Below, piece by piece: positions 10,014-21,487 of a stretch of 64,000 nucleotides of DNA. Position 1 is the first letter of the stretch. Every line of letters starts with the position of its first letter. The translations under genes were made by a program, and so were the position numbers. Below the pieces are notes generated by a model, which did not search any database, was not told the origin of the DNA, and worked only from the letters and a program-made list of their open reading frames with translations. Source of the DNA: Flaccisagitta enflata (Eukaryota > Chaetognatha > Sagittoidea > Aphragmophora); the NCBI GenBank assembly GCA_965153355.1, contig OZ231126.1:15996001-16060000 (forward strand), read 5' to 3'.

Positions 10014-13000
10014 ATGACGAAGCGAATGGATCGTGACTTAGAGAAGTTGTTGTGCGGGTCTTTGCCGTTGAGGCGCGAGCGCATGTCAACGTTGCCTCTT
10101 TCGTGCGGCGTTCCCTTCGCCGCCAAGCGGAAGCGCGTCGAGTGCGTCTTCGTTCGCGACGACGTCAGTTTAGCGTCTAACATCTTCTCCACCGAATCCT
10201 CTCCGGCGAGAAAAGCTGACTCAAAATTGGGGTCCGGCGCGACCAAATCGAACAAAACCGCCAGAAAAAGTTTAGACACTTCCAAATCAAGCAATCATAG
10301 TAACAAAAATGCCATCGCGATAAATAATAGGGCGACGGCGGCTAACGTGACCGCCACTTCCCGCGATCGCGTCCCAGACATCATCCACAGTGCCAGCGAC
10401 GAACTTTACACGACCAACATTGGAGAGAAGGTCAAGTTCAAGAGACTGTTGGTCCAGGCGGAAGAAAAACGTCAAAAAGAATCGGAAGGGAAGGAGAACA
10501 TCAACGCGACAACTGGGAACAAAACGGCGCGAAAGTCTCAGGCTGGTGCCATCAAGGCCTCTACCGGCGCGACCAAGGTTAACAACCTATCTACCGGCGC
10601 TGTCAAGTCCTCCTCCGGCGCCGCCGTGTCTGCCGCGAAGCCTTCTTCCGACACCGCCCTCTCAGCCGCGAAAATTGCCGCCAGAACCGCCTTCCCCATC
10701 GGAATACCCGCTGTCAAGTCTTCCTCTGGCGTTGCCGTGGGTTCTGGCGCCAAGGTTCGAGCCAATGACGATTCCGTTTCGTTAAAAGGCAGCAAAAGCA
10801 GTTCGAATATCGGTCGAGCGAAGGCAAGCAAATCATGCGCGGCCGTCCTAAAACAACCCATTCCCTCGGTCCCTTCCTCCTCATTGTCCACCTCTTCATC
10901 GACCAAAACAAATACGACGAAGAAGGGTACAACCAGTTCAAATCCGATAGTCGCCAAGAAGTCGACAGGCGGAATTTCGAAGAGCACGTCGTCCAAAGAT
11001 ACGTCTTCGCAGAAATCTGTGTCGTTTTCCGTGAAAGAAAAAGAGAAAATTTGTTCTTCCTCGACCGTTTTATCCGACAAAGAAAAAAGTCGTCCTTCTT
11101 CAGCCGCGTCATCCCAAAAGCCCAAAAAGAATTCCATGGATCGTCATCCTGAGCCCGTTACTCCGGTATCTGCGGAACAGGTCGACGCCAGTCCAAAACA
11201 CGAGGCTGAAACCAACGGCGCGGGGCCCGTGAAAACTTCCAGCCTCGTTAGATGCAATGGCGAAAACAAACTCATTATTAAGATACCCAAACCGACTGCA
11301 TCAGCCAGGTCGACGGTATCAACCACATCAAGCTTTTCATCGGACAACGGGCCCAGCGGCAGTGATGTCTCTCACAACAGTCCCGACCCTGCGGTGCCTT
11401 CTTCTTGTACAAGCGACAAACCTTCCGAGGAGACGCCGATGAAGAGCCCTAGCGGCGCGACGATTGCCGTCGATCCACGCCTGAACAGCTCCGCAGCTAG
11501 GAAGAGATCAGGCGCCTCCTCTCAACAACCGACATCTTCCAGAACTCCATCTAAGAAGTCATCATCGCCATCATCGCCAAAAGATCCTTACATGCTGTAC
11601 AAAATTTATCGAGGAAAACTGAAATGCAAATATAAGAGGAAGATGAAGGAGAAACTGGCGAAGCGTAAAGAGCAGATAAAGAAGATGTTTCGCGGGCTTT
11701 GCGGCAGCGACTTTGACGAACTCTCGTCTTGTTCTCTTTCCTCGATTTCTTCCGAAGATGAAGACTGGGTGACCGAACCTCTTCGCGACGACGTGATAAC
11801 TACTTCGGAGAAAGCCTCGCCAAATGACATTTCGTTCGCTCACAATCTCGACGCTTCCTTTCAACAAACCTTGTCCAATTCCGCCTTTATGACGCCCTCC
11901 AACTCCTCCATTTACGCCACGCCGGCAGCCACTACTCCTGCCCATGGCCCGTTTCGGAACGAAATTTCTTTGTCGGCATCATACGTCCAGCTGCCGATGG
12001 TGGATAGCAGTATTTCTTCAGAATCGATTTCCGGCAACGCCATGCAGGAAGCATCGATGGGTGGATCTGGACAGTCTGACTTTGTCCCAGTTGGCTCAAG
12101 TGGTATCAACAATGGCGCCTTTAGTAATCCAGGAGTAACTCTTTTCCCGAATACTAATGTCCAGGCTACCAGTCCGGCGATGGCCAGCGGTAATGGAGAA
12201 ACTCCACCAGTGGCTCCGCCTCAGGAATTGTTTTTGCCAAACGAGAATCTGTCTTTCAACAGCAGCGGTCAACCGCAGAACTTTTCCTTGCTGTTGGTGG
12301 ATGACGCCAACACCGTCGAAGAGAATGGCAACATCTCGCTGTCATCGCCCTTCGCTACGCTTTTGGCCACAGATACCACGCTGCCTACGCCCGACTTGAG
12401 ACCCTGTCAAGTACAGCTGGAACATCCGCTTTACATTGAAATTCTACCCAATCAGCGATACGGGGTCGGAATCACTTCCCCTCCACCTCCTCATCTTCCT
12501 CCATCTTCTTCTAGTGGAGCTGCACCACCGCTTGGCTCGACGCCTTCGGGGACTCCCGTTCTGCAGCATCAACAACAGCAATCCTCAGCCAGATCGTCCG
12601 CAGCGTGCGGAACCGCGACGGAGATCGTGCAAATATCCGAAAACAAGTATTTTAAGAAAGCCATGAAGGAGGGCGACATTGTTGTTTTACCTCGCTCGAC
12701 GGTGAGTACTGGCGGCAGCGTCAGCGAACCCGACGATGGTCGCAAGATGGCGCAAACCCTCGAAGAAACGACCATTTCCATCCCAGCTTTGGACGCTTCC
12801 GTAGCTTCGGTGTTCAACGCTGGGACATTAACGCGCGACGGCAGTTCCATGCTGAAAATGGACCAGTCGAGTTTAGACGGAACTATCGACGAAGAGTTGG
12901 TTGAAGTGAATCTGGATATGGCATTGAGTGGCGAATTTGCTCTTCAGCAAAACTTCGCCCCCAACGATCGAGGTGGTCAGCATGGGTCATCGTCATCGAC

Positions 13001-14768
13001 GTCTCCAGGCGCCAACTCTGAAGGTGTGGAGGACACGAGAGCTAAGGAGGAGGAAGAGAGACGAAAATTGGAGGAAAAGATATGGAAAGAGAAGGAGAAG
13101 GAAAGGAAGGAAAAGGAAAGAAACGAGGAGAAGAGAGAAAAGGAACGAAAGGAGAAGGAGAAGAAAGAAAAAGAGAGAAAAGAGAGGAAGGACAAAGAGA
13201 GAAAAGAGAAAGATAAACAAGAAGAAGAGAAGGAGAAGGAAAGAAAGGAGAAAGAAAGAGATAAGGAAAAGAAGGAAAGAGATAAGGAAAAGGAGAAAGA
13301 TAAACAAAAAGAAGAGAAAACAAAGGGTAAATTGACGGAGAGAAAAACCAACGTGGAAACAGAAAAGAAGGACACATTCAGTAAACCCGAGGCGCCTGCC
13401 GGTCGAAGTAAAGCGGGAGTATCGGTGCCATCGGCAAAAGCCATTCGCGCCATGCAACCCATTCCCAAAGTGTCAACTAGGGAATCCTCCCTCGACAAAA
13501 GCCGCGATAAGTCATCCGACAGGCACGATAAGTCTGTGGATAAGCATGATAAATCAACCGACAGATGTGTGTCTAAATCTTCCGACAAGCACGATAAATC
13601 CAGCGATAAACATGACAAATCACGAAGCAAGTCTTCTTCAGATGACAAATCCTCTTCAAAGAAGTCCCGTCGAGATTCTAGTCGAGGCGACGACGAAGAC
13701 GACGATCACAAACGCCATAAACGCAAAAGAAAAGCAAAAGACGCTTCTTACGAGAAATTTCTTGAGGGCGGCTCGTCGCCCAAGCGGGCCCGTTTCCAAA
13801 TCGCCTTGGCATTGAGCGAATTCGACAAGGATAAAGATTCCGGGTCTACCAAGATCGCCGGGCACATCGTTACCGTCTCCAAGTCGAAATTGAAGCACAA
13901 GATCGAAGGATCGGAAAAGTCCTCGCTGGATGTTCGCGCAATACGGCCTTCGGAGACGTCTGAGAGGTACACCCAACACTCGATTCTTTTGGCCGATTTA
14001 AATCCGCATCTTAATCCTGGACCTACGCCGGTCGAGTTCGAGGAAGCTTGGGCCGAGCGGCGTCTATGGGCGTGCGTGGCGACTAATTGTGGAGGCGGTG
14101 GAGATGCCACAACTGCCTCCTCCAGCCGAATCATAGGCGAGGAGAACTTTTCCCGTAGGTCGGGTGAGTTAAACGCTGACAAGTTCACATACAATCCGAG
14201 TCGGCCCGTCGCCGACCTCATGAGTCAGAGTTGTAACGTGTCCTCGCTATCCACGACGTCACAAGTTCGCCGCATCAGCACGTGGAAGGACGCTCAAGTC
14301 GGAGACGCGCTGCCAACGAAATTGTTCTCAGTTCATGCGTCCAATTATGTCACTTCGCTCAACTCATTGGCGCCACCTGCCACGGCATCAGGATCTTACG
14401 AGACGTCTCAAGGCTTTTACGGTTCTCAACATCAGCATCCGGCTCAACCACCGCCTCAGCAAACTCGGCAAGATTACAATGAGCACCAGCCGGTGACGCA
14501 GCAAAATCATTACCAATATCACCATCAGCAGCCGCAGTATCAGCATCAGCATTCGGGGTACAATAGCGCATATGCTGCACCTCCCAACCAATCCGGCAAC
14601 CCGGTACACCTTCAAGCTCGGCAACCATATGGAGATGCTGGTCACGGTTACGAAGGCCATGCCCATGGGTCTCATCAACCCCCGGACTACGGCCATGCGC
14701 CAAATGCGTCTCACGCGGCTCGAGAAGCATCTATGGATCGATACTACGGACACTACAGACAATATTGA
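10014..14768 (+). CDS. Large intrinsically disordered nuclear-type protein, single exon, unrecognised
   Basis: One uninterrupted 1,584-residue frame. The frame is open back to an ATG at 9882, but that stretch reads through a CT microsatellite as Leu-Ser repeats, so I prefer the ATG at 10014. Regions in order: Ser/Ala/Lys-rich (residues 60-520); a basic helical segment near 525-560; Ser-rich with many SP/TP sites; a Pro-rich patch near 825; a Lys/Glu/Arg run near 1015-1110; repeated DKHDKS units near 1160-1215 followed by basic runs resembling nuclear localisation signals; a conserved-looking stretch near 1245-1440 (TQHSILLADLNPHLNPGPTP and after); and a Gln/His/Tyr-rich C-terminus. I recognise no catalytic or DNA-binding fold. 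A chromatin or RNA-processing scaffold is a guess from composition. Only 223 bp separate it from UTP14. Confidence 0.8.
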   Translation: MTKRMDRDLEKLLCGSLPLRRERMSTLPLSCGVPFAAKRKRVECVFVRDDVSLASNIFSTESSPARKADSKLGSGATKSNKTARKSLDTSKSSNHSNKNAIAINNRATAANVTATSRDRVPDIIHSASDELYTTNIGEKVKFKRLLVQAEEKRQKESEGKENINATTGNKTARKSQAGAIKASTGATKVNNLSTGAVKSSSGAAVSAAKPSSDTALSAAKIAARTAFPIGIPAVKSSSGVAVGSGAKVRANDDSVSLKGSKSSSNIGRAKASKSCAAVLKQPIPSVPSSSLSTSSSTKTNTTKKGTTSSNPIVAKKSTGGISKSTSSKDTSSQKSVSFSVKEKEKICSSSTVLSDKEKSRPSSAASSQKPKKNSMDRHPEPVTPVSAEQVDASPKHEAETNGAGPVKTSSLVRCNGENKLIIKIPKPTASARSTVSTTSSFSSDNGPSGSDVSHNSPDPAVPSSCTSDKPSEETPMKSPSGATIAVDPRLNSSAARKRSGASSQQPTSSRTPSKKSSSPSSPKDPYMLYKIYRGKLKCKYKRKMKEKLAKRKEQIKKMFRGLCGSDFDELSSCSLSSISSEDEDWVTEPLRDDVITTSEKASPNDISFAHNLDASFQQTLSNSAFMTPSNSSIYATPAATTPAHGPFRNEISLSASYVQLPMVDSSISSESISGNAMQEASMGGSGQSDFVPVGSSGINNGAFSNPGVTLFPNTNVQATSPAMASGNGETPPVAPPQELFLPNENLSFNSSGQPQNFSLLLVDDANTVEENGNISLSSPFATLLATDTTLPTPDLRPCQVQLEHPLYIEILPNQRYGVGITSPPPPHLPPSSSSGAAPPLGSTPSGTPVLQHQQQQSSARSSAACGTATEIVQISENKYFKKAMKEGDIVVLPRSTVSTGGSVSEPDDGRKMAQTLEETTISIPALDASVASVFNAGTLTRDGSSMLKMDQSSLDGTIDEELVEVNLDMALSGEFALQQNFAPNDRGGQHGSSSSTSPGANSEGVEDTRAKEEEERRKLEEKIWKEKEKERKEKERNEEKREKERKEKEKKEKERKERKDKERKEKDKQEEEKEKERKEKERDKEKKERDKEKEKDKQKEEKTKGKLTERKTNVETEKKDTFSKPEAPAGRSKAGVSVPSAKAIRAMQPIPKVSTRESSLDKSRDKSSDRHDKSVDKHDKSTDRCVSKSSDKHDKSSDKHDKSRSKSSSDDKSSSKKSRRDSSRGDDEDDDHKRHKRKRKAKDASYEKFLEGGSSPKRARFQIALALSEFDKDKDSGSTKIAGHIVTVSKSKLKHKIEGSEKSSLDVRAIRPSETSERYTQHSILLADLNPHLNPGPTPVEFEEAWAERRLWACVATNCGGGGDATTASSSRIIGEENFSRRSGELNADKFTYNPSRPVADLMSQSCNVSSLSTTSQVRRISTWKDAQVGDALPTKLFSVHASNYVTSLNSLAPPATASGSYETSQGFYGSQHQHPAQPPPQQTRQDYNEHQPVTQQNHYQYHHQQPQYQHQHSGYNSAYAAPPNQSGNPVHLQARQPYGDAGHGYEGHAHGSHQPPDYGHAPNASHAAREASMDRYYGHYRQY

Positions 14769-14991
14769 ATGACGGGGGCAGAAACGTCATACTCTTTGTA
14801 ATTCTGTGTCCGTCCTTCCATTGTTTTACCAGCTTTACTTGCGTTTTAGTTTAAAAATGTTTATTAACGTTACGCTTTTCTAGTTCTAGTTTACCATCTC
14901 TCGTTCTTGAACGTAAACATTACATTGTATCCTATTGATTGCCCATGATCTTTGCAGGTTTGATGAGTAAGGATAAAAAAGAATTTTAACT

Positions 14992-17900
14992 ATGGGCGAC
15001 TCGGCGAAGAACCCAGTTTTGTTGTTGACTCGAAAATTCGAATCTACGCCCACTGCCTCCACGGACGTCGTATCCGAGAGTCAAGATGGCGAATCAACGC
15101 AACAACAACAAAAACAACAACATTCCAAACTCACAAAATCGATTCTGAAACTCTCCGAGAAGAAAGACCAACGAAAGCAAAACTCGGAACAACGAACGGA
15201 ATTCGCCCCCAAAGTCTCCGAGTTTACTTTCAAGGGCGGCGCCGAGGGCAGCGTCAAGGTCGACATCAGGGATCTATCGAGGCCGTTGACCGTAGCGGCC
15301 AGCAAGAAAGGCGATGAGGCCGATGGTTTGAGTAAAAAGGCCGGCGGGTTGAACGCCGGCCAACGATCCACGGCGAAGGCGGATAAAAAGGGGTCTCAAG
15401 TTCATCGCGAAGTTCGAAGTCTGAAAGCGCGTCAGCCGACTCGTGCGCCTCTCGTCAAGCATAAAGAAGAGAAGCTTCTTCGGCAAGTTGGATACAATGT
15501 GGCGGTCGATGAGGTAGGATGGCTTTTGTCACGTATTCGCGTTTATGAACAATTATCAATTCATGATTACAATTGTCAGATGTACTAATTGTCAGTTTTC
15601 TCTTAAAATATTTTTGTGCTGCTTTCATTGTAGCTTACATAGTAGCTCTGTTAGTTTTAAACACTCGGTCTTGCGCCTCATACAAACAAAAACGATTTTA
15701 TTATCTCAGGTGAAAAAGTGGAAAGGCGTCGTTAAGAGAAATCGGGAGGCAGAAACTGCGTCATTCCCGCTGGAGCAACCCAGTTTCAACGTTAGCTCAA
15801 CGCAGGAGTTAGTGCAAAGGTGAGATTGTTGCATCGACTGGATGTAGTCAATTTTATTTTAAGACGATTTTCACAATTTTATTCTAAGACGATTCTTTCT
15901 CATTAGGATTTGCCTCGGATCAGCGGTTTCTCTGTCTTGCATGTCCACTACCTCCTTCATTTCCATTTCTCTCTCTTTCTTGCTTTCGAAGTTCTCTTTC
16001 TTGCTATTTTTTCTCTCTTCTTATCTTTTGTTCATTCTTTCTCTCTCCATTTTTTCATACTTTTCTTTCTTCCTTGATTTCTCTCACTTTATTTTTCTTA
16101 CGTTTTCTCTCTTTCTTTCTCTTTATTTCTTGCTTTGTTGATTTCTTGCGTTCTTGCTTTGTTTCTTTCTTGCTTGCTTGCTTTGTTTCTTTCTTGCTTC
16201 CTTACTTTGTTGCTTTGTTTCTTTGTTACATTGTTTCTTTCTTGCTTTCTTTCTTTCTTGCTATGTTTCTTTGTTACTTGCTTTGCTTCTTTCTTGCTTT
16301 GTTTCTTTCTTGCTTTGTTTCTTTCTTGCTTTGTTTCTTTCTTGCTTTGTTTCTTTCTTGCATTGTTTCTTTCTTGCTTTGTCTCTTTCTTGCTTTGTTC
16401 TTTCTTGCTTTGTTTGTTTCTTGCTTTGCTTACTTCTTGCTTTATTTCTTTCTTGCTTTGTTTCTTTCTCGCTTTGCTTCTCTCTTGCTAAGTTGCTTCT
16501 TTCTTGCATTGCTTCTTTCTTGCATTGCTTCTTTCTTGCATTGCTTCTTTCTTGCATTGCTTCTTTCTTGCTTTGTTTCTTTCTTGCTTTGTTTCTTTAT
16601 TGCTTTGTTTCTTTCTTGCTTTGTTTCTTTCTTGCTTTGTTTCTTTCTTGCTTTGTTTCTTTCTTGCTTTGTTTCTTTCTTGCTTTGTTTGTTTCTTGCT
16701 TTGTTTCTTTCTTGCTTTGTTTCTTTCTTGCTTTGTTTCTTTCTTGCTTTGTTTCTTTCTTGCAATGTTTCTTGTTTTGTTTGTTTCTTGCTTTGTTTCT
16801 TTATTGCTTTGTTTGTTTCTTGTTTTGTTTGTTTCTTGCTTCGTTGCTATATTGCTTCGTTTTTTCTTGCCTCGTATCGCTCTGGATTTGTTTGTTTCTT
16901 ACTTTCTTTCTCTCATCAATTTTTTCCTTTCCCCCAGATTTAAGCCTCGCACTCCTTTGGAGCTAGAAGTGGCCAAACTTCTTAACGGCAGCGACAGCGT
17001 TTTGGGACAAGATCGCGTCCTGACCGTTCGAGAAGAACGCGCTCTCAAAGCGATGGACTTGGAAGAAGCCCAAAGAAAAAGAGCCGAGTTGCAAAAGATG
17101 CGATCGTTGCAATCCTACGCTCAAATCCGCGCCAAACGTCAAGGCAAGATCAAGTCCAAACGTTATCATCGTCGTCAGCGTAAAGCCAAAGAAGGCGAAA
17201 ACGCCAAAATCTACGAAGAGTTGGAGAAATCGCATCCAGAAAGATTTCAGGAGATGTTGGAGAAAATGGAACGCAAACGTGTCGAAGAAAGGATGAATCA
17301 AAGGCATAAGAATAACAGCAAATGGGTAAGACGCGTCAGTTGGATTACCCCCAACTTCTTTTAACATGTGTTCTGGCATATTGGCTCATGTCGTAGTTTG
17401 AACTTTGAATTTTTGATTCATCATGAACATTCATCATGAACAACATTGAACATCATCATCTTCATCTGCATCATCCATCATCAATCATCATCCTCACACT
17501 CTATATCATCATCATCATCATCATAGTCCTTATCGTACTTAATATCGTCAATTCATCATCCTTGTCATCCCTTCTCTTCATTTAAATCTGAATTCGCTGT
17601 TGCACTTACCAACATCTCTTGCTAAACAGTCTCATGTCCTTTACTCCCACTTCAGGTAAAAAGCATGACGAAGCTCGGTAAGAAAGATTCCGAGGCGAGG
17701 ACGGCGTTGAACGAGGCGTTAGAAACGAGTCGGAAGTTGACGGAAAAGCGGCCCGTGGCTCAATCAGACGAGGAAGAGGAGGAAGAGGGAGCATCGTCGG
17801 CGCAACAAAACGGCGGAAACGCGGCTGAGAACGGAGGAGACACTTTGGGATCCGGAATCTCGCACAATCCATGGCTGTCGTCAGCCGGCGCTAAAGGCAA

Positions 17901-19026
17901 GAAAGACGACGTCGGCCTCAATAGCGCCGTGGATCAGGAAGAAACGATTTCCTCAATGTATCCAAAATTGGAGGAGATCAGGAATGAGCAGGAATCGTCC
18001 GACGATGATGACGATGACGACGACGATGATGATGGAAGCGACGAAGATGAAGAAGATGAGGATGACGGAGGCAAAGAAGGCGAAGAGGAGAAATTGGACG
18101 CGGAAGATTTACCTACGATTCAAAACGACGACGATGAAAATATAGTCGCGAAAGAAGATCGAATCGTAGCGAAACTCGATAAGAAATCCGACGACGTGCC
18201 TCCCATTTCCGCCTCTAAAGCCGCTTCCGCCGTACAGGAAGTGGATCCGACGATGATTCTGCTCAAAGCCCCGGAAGTCGTCAAATCTGGTCAATTACCG
18301 ACGTTGGCCTCGTACGAAAACGACATCGACGGTGTCGACGATAACGTGGATGACGATGAAGACGATGATGAAGATGCTCAACGACGCCTGACGATCGAGG
18401 AAGCGTTTGCCGACGACGACGTGGTCGCGGAATTCGCTTCGGCGAAATCCAGCGCCGTGGAGAAACAAACGCCGAAAGCGGTATGCACGGCGTTGCCCGG
18501 TTGGGGCGATTGGGTCGGCGGCCAATTGGACGGCGTTTCCGCCAAAAGAAAACGCCAATTCACGGAAAAACCGGCTCCCCAGCGAGCGAGAAAGGACAAG
18601 GACAAACCGCGCGTGATCATCAACGAAAAGCAACGAGACAACAAACTCATGAGACATCTCGTCTCCGACATCCCGACGAGAGACTTTGACTCGGTGGAAG
18701 AGTTTGAGAAGTCCATTCGGGCGCCGGTGGGAAGGACTTGGAACGCCGAAGCGGCCTATCAGAAGATGATCGTGCCCAACCTCACCACCAAAATGGGAAC
18801 CGTCATCGATCCAATTAACAAAGAGAAAACTTTCATTCGCAAAGAGGAAAAAGCCCATTCTAGCGACGAAGACGAGGATTATGATGGTGGTGACCAAAAA
18901 GTGAAAAGGAAGAAGATGCGACGCGATGGAAAGATGCGAGGGAAAGGATCGGCTGGGAAAAAGTTTGGTGGAATGAACAATTCGGATGTGGGGAAGAAAA
19001 AGACCAAAGGGGGTGCCAGAACTTAG
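14992..19026 (+). CDS. UTP14: U3 snoRNP / SSU processome protein UTP14, 4 exons
   Basis: Exons 14992-15513, 15710-15819, 16938-17325 and 17656-19026 join in phase to 796 residues, close to the 771 of human UTP14A. UTP14 is a nucleolar component of the small-subunit processome needed for pre-18S rRNA cleavage; it binds and activates the helicase DHR1/DHX37. Family hallmarks are the VKKWKGVVKRNREAE segment in exon 2, the FKPRTPLELEVAKLL motif opening exon 3, the ALKAMDLEEAQRKRAELQKM helix, the KIKSKRYHRRQRKAK basic stretch and the ERMNQRHKNNSKW segment spanning the exon 3/4 junction. Exon 4 carries long Asp/Glu runs, a PGWGDWVG motif and a Lys-rich tail, all as in the family. Intron 2 is a kilobase of pyrimidine repeat. 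Confidence 0.95.
15941..16930. repeat. Pyrimidine microsatellite, 16-bp unit, in UTP14 intron 2
   Basis: TTTC-rich sequence organised at 16134-16860 as a 16-bp unit TTTCTTTCTTGCTTTG. It fills almost the whole intron and runs to within about 8 nt of the acceptor at 16936-16937, so it supplies or replaces the polypyrimidine tract. Confidence 0.95.
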
Positions 19027-19294
19027 CTGTTACTGATTTGGAAACTGTGAGCTTTAAAAACCAGTTGTTACATGCTGTGCTGTTGTTTTGATGAATTTTT
19101 TGAGATTTTTTTAAAGGTTCGTGGCTCCAGTTAAATGCCTCCAATCCGCGTTAAGATTCAGTTAAGTATTCATACTCAATTAAGTATTCATACTCCTTTT
19201 GCTATTTATCCATCTCGTTAGGTGCGGTCCATGTAGTTAAACACAAAGACAGTTATTTAGCTGTAGCCCTTAAGCAGCTTTACAGTCGACCACA

Positions 19295-21451
19295 ATGTCG
19301 AGCAATGAGCTTCTCAACGTTTTCGTAAAAGTCTCATCATTCCTGACGCAAGAACCAGACTGCGCTTGCGTCGAGATTAGTTTAGATATCGGTGAGGGTT
19401 GCATTAAGATTAGACCCCTAGGCACGCGCACGCGAGCTAGCTTAAGCTTACATGAGGTGGTCGATCACTCACAGCAGATGCGCAGTTGCCCCTCGACGCA
19501 GCCAAACCGTCGATCTCAGCAGACCAACGATCCTAGACCGCGTCACGGTGATCGCCGTCCTGCAACCAGCTACGAGGAGCCTATGGCCCGCTTCTCAGCC
19601 GCTCCAAACCAACAACGAAGCTCAGCAGATCCTGTAGGGGCGATACGCCTCCCACCTCTTCCAGAGACAATGCGATCTCTAGCGCCAGCCAATCCGCTCT
19701 CGCCAGTGCAGGGACGCCCGCCATACATCGGACCTCGTCAACATGATAGTCGTCCTTTAAATGAAACCATCTACGCGGAGCCCATGCCCCGCTTCTCAGC
19801 TGCTCCAAACCAACGGCAATTGGTTGCAGATTCCGCGGATGCGATAAGCCCCCTTCCGCCCCCGGAGACGATACGGTCTCAGGCGCCTGTCGAGACGCCC
19901 TCGCCGATTCGGGAACGCCCGCGATCCTGCAGTTTGGAGTGCGCTACTCCAGACGCAAACGCGATTTACGGTACTTGTCGGGTAACGAAAACTTCTCCAA
20001 TAAAGCGATTGAAGCCAGGCTATATTCCCATTGACGCCCCTCCTTGCAAGAATGGCCCTTGTAAATCTCGACGAGCTCGCATGCAGAACGTTTCGGCTTC
20101 GATGTCGCGTTTTTCGGAAGGCGACGATAGCTGGAGCGTCGCTGGTTCCGAGGAACCGCTTGTCGTCAACACGTCCACACCTGAGTCTGAAAGCTTCCCT
20201 ACCACCTTGTCCGATCCGGCACCACCTCCGCTGAAGAGAATGAGCTACTCGATGTTGCCCGCCCGTGTAAGGAAATCGTCCGTGGGCGGAGGAACGCGTA
20301 TGGAAACATCGCCAGAACCCCTGCTGCAGACGGCAACGCCGCCCCTGATGCCCTTTCCCCTGTCTTTCCATGTCTCGCCTTTGCCGGTTGGTGTGGAGAA
20401 GCCAAATAACAGGGTGGAGATGGGTAGCAAAGGTTTCACTGAGGCGGATGTTAAGATTGATAGCGCAGGTAAACAGATCTCCAATCTAACAAGGTTCTTC
20501 GATCTTCATTTCTCTTTAAAGCGTTGGTCCCGTCATCCCTCGTCCTTAATCAATACATTTCTCGTTATTTGCACATTTGGCTGATTATCGCATCTACACA
20601 ATCATTGAATGGCTTCAATGAATGCCCACCCACCCACCCTGCATCAAAAACATTTTTCAATTTTCCAACTCCGCTTTCCGCGCAATTTAATCTCGAGTAT
20701 CTCCTTTGCCTCTGCAGCATGCGTTCCATCGTCAAAGAAGTCCTGCCCGGCTTTAGCCTCTGCTATTCCTCCCCCGCCTCTGCCGACATTGGTTGACTTC
20801 TTGGCCATCAACCAACCCGGTACCGCGGACAAGCTGCGCTTCGCCGCGTTCGTTCCTTACGACGATGCCATTTCCCTTCCTTCGGCGTCCACTTCGTTTT
20901 GCAAGCCTCCCCTCCCGTTCAACGTCATCACCGCTATGGCCTTGCTCAACTCCCGACAAGCCACTCTGCCCACCAACGAGATTTTCGAGTTCATTCGGAA
21001 GAATTTCCCTTATTTCAGGTAGCGCAAACTTGTTATCTATTGCTTTGACGATACTATGTGCTTAAAAAAAAAAGAAAAAAAAAAAGAAGAAAATTTGAAC
21101 AAATAATGAAATGAAAACATTGTGAAGAATAATCTTAATCGTTTGGAGTTTTGCATAATTTTGGACCCTCTGTTCTCAGAACCTATCGCAGTTGGGAGGC
21201 TTCGGTGAAACGCGCGCTGTTGGCTTTTCCTCAATGGTTCAGTCGTTATCATCCCACTCATTTTCAGTCCAACTTTCATTTGTGGCACTTCTCTTCGGTC
21301 GAGGCCGTTGATATTGTGATTGAGAAATTGAGTCGGACCAAGGTTAGTGTGAAAATGAAAATGGATGAAAGGCAGAAGGGTAAAGGAAGAAAGGCAGAAG
21401 GGTCAAGAAAGAAATGAAAAGAAATAAAGAGAGAATGAGAGAAAGAAAGAG

Positions 21452-21487
<36 letters not shown>

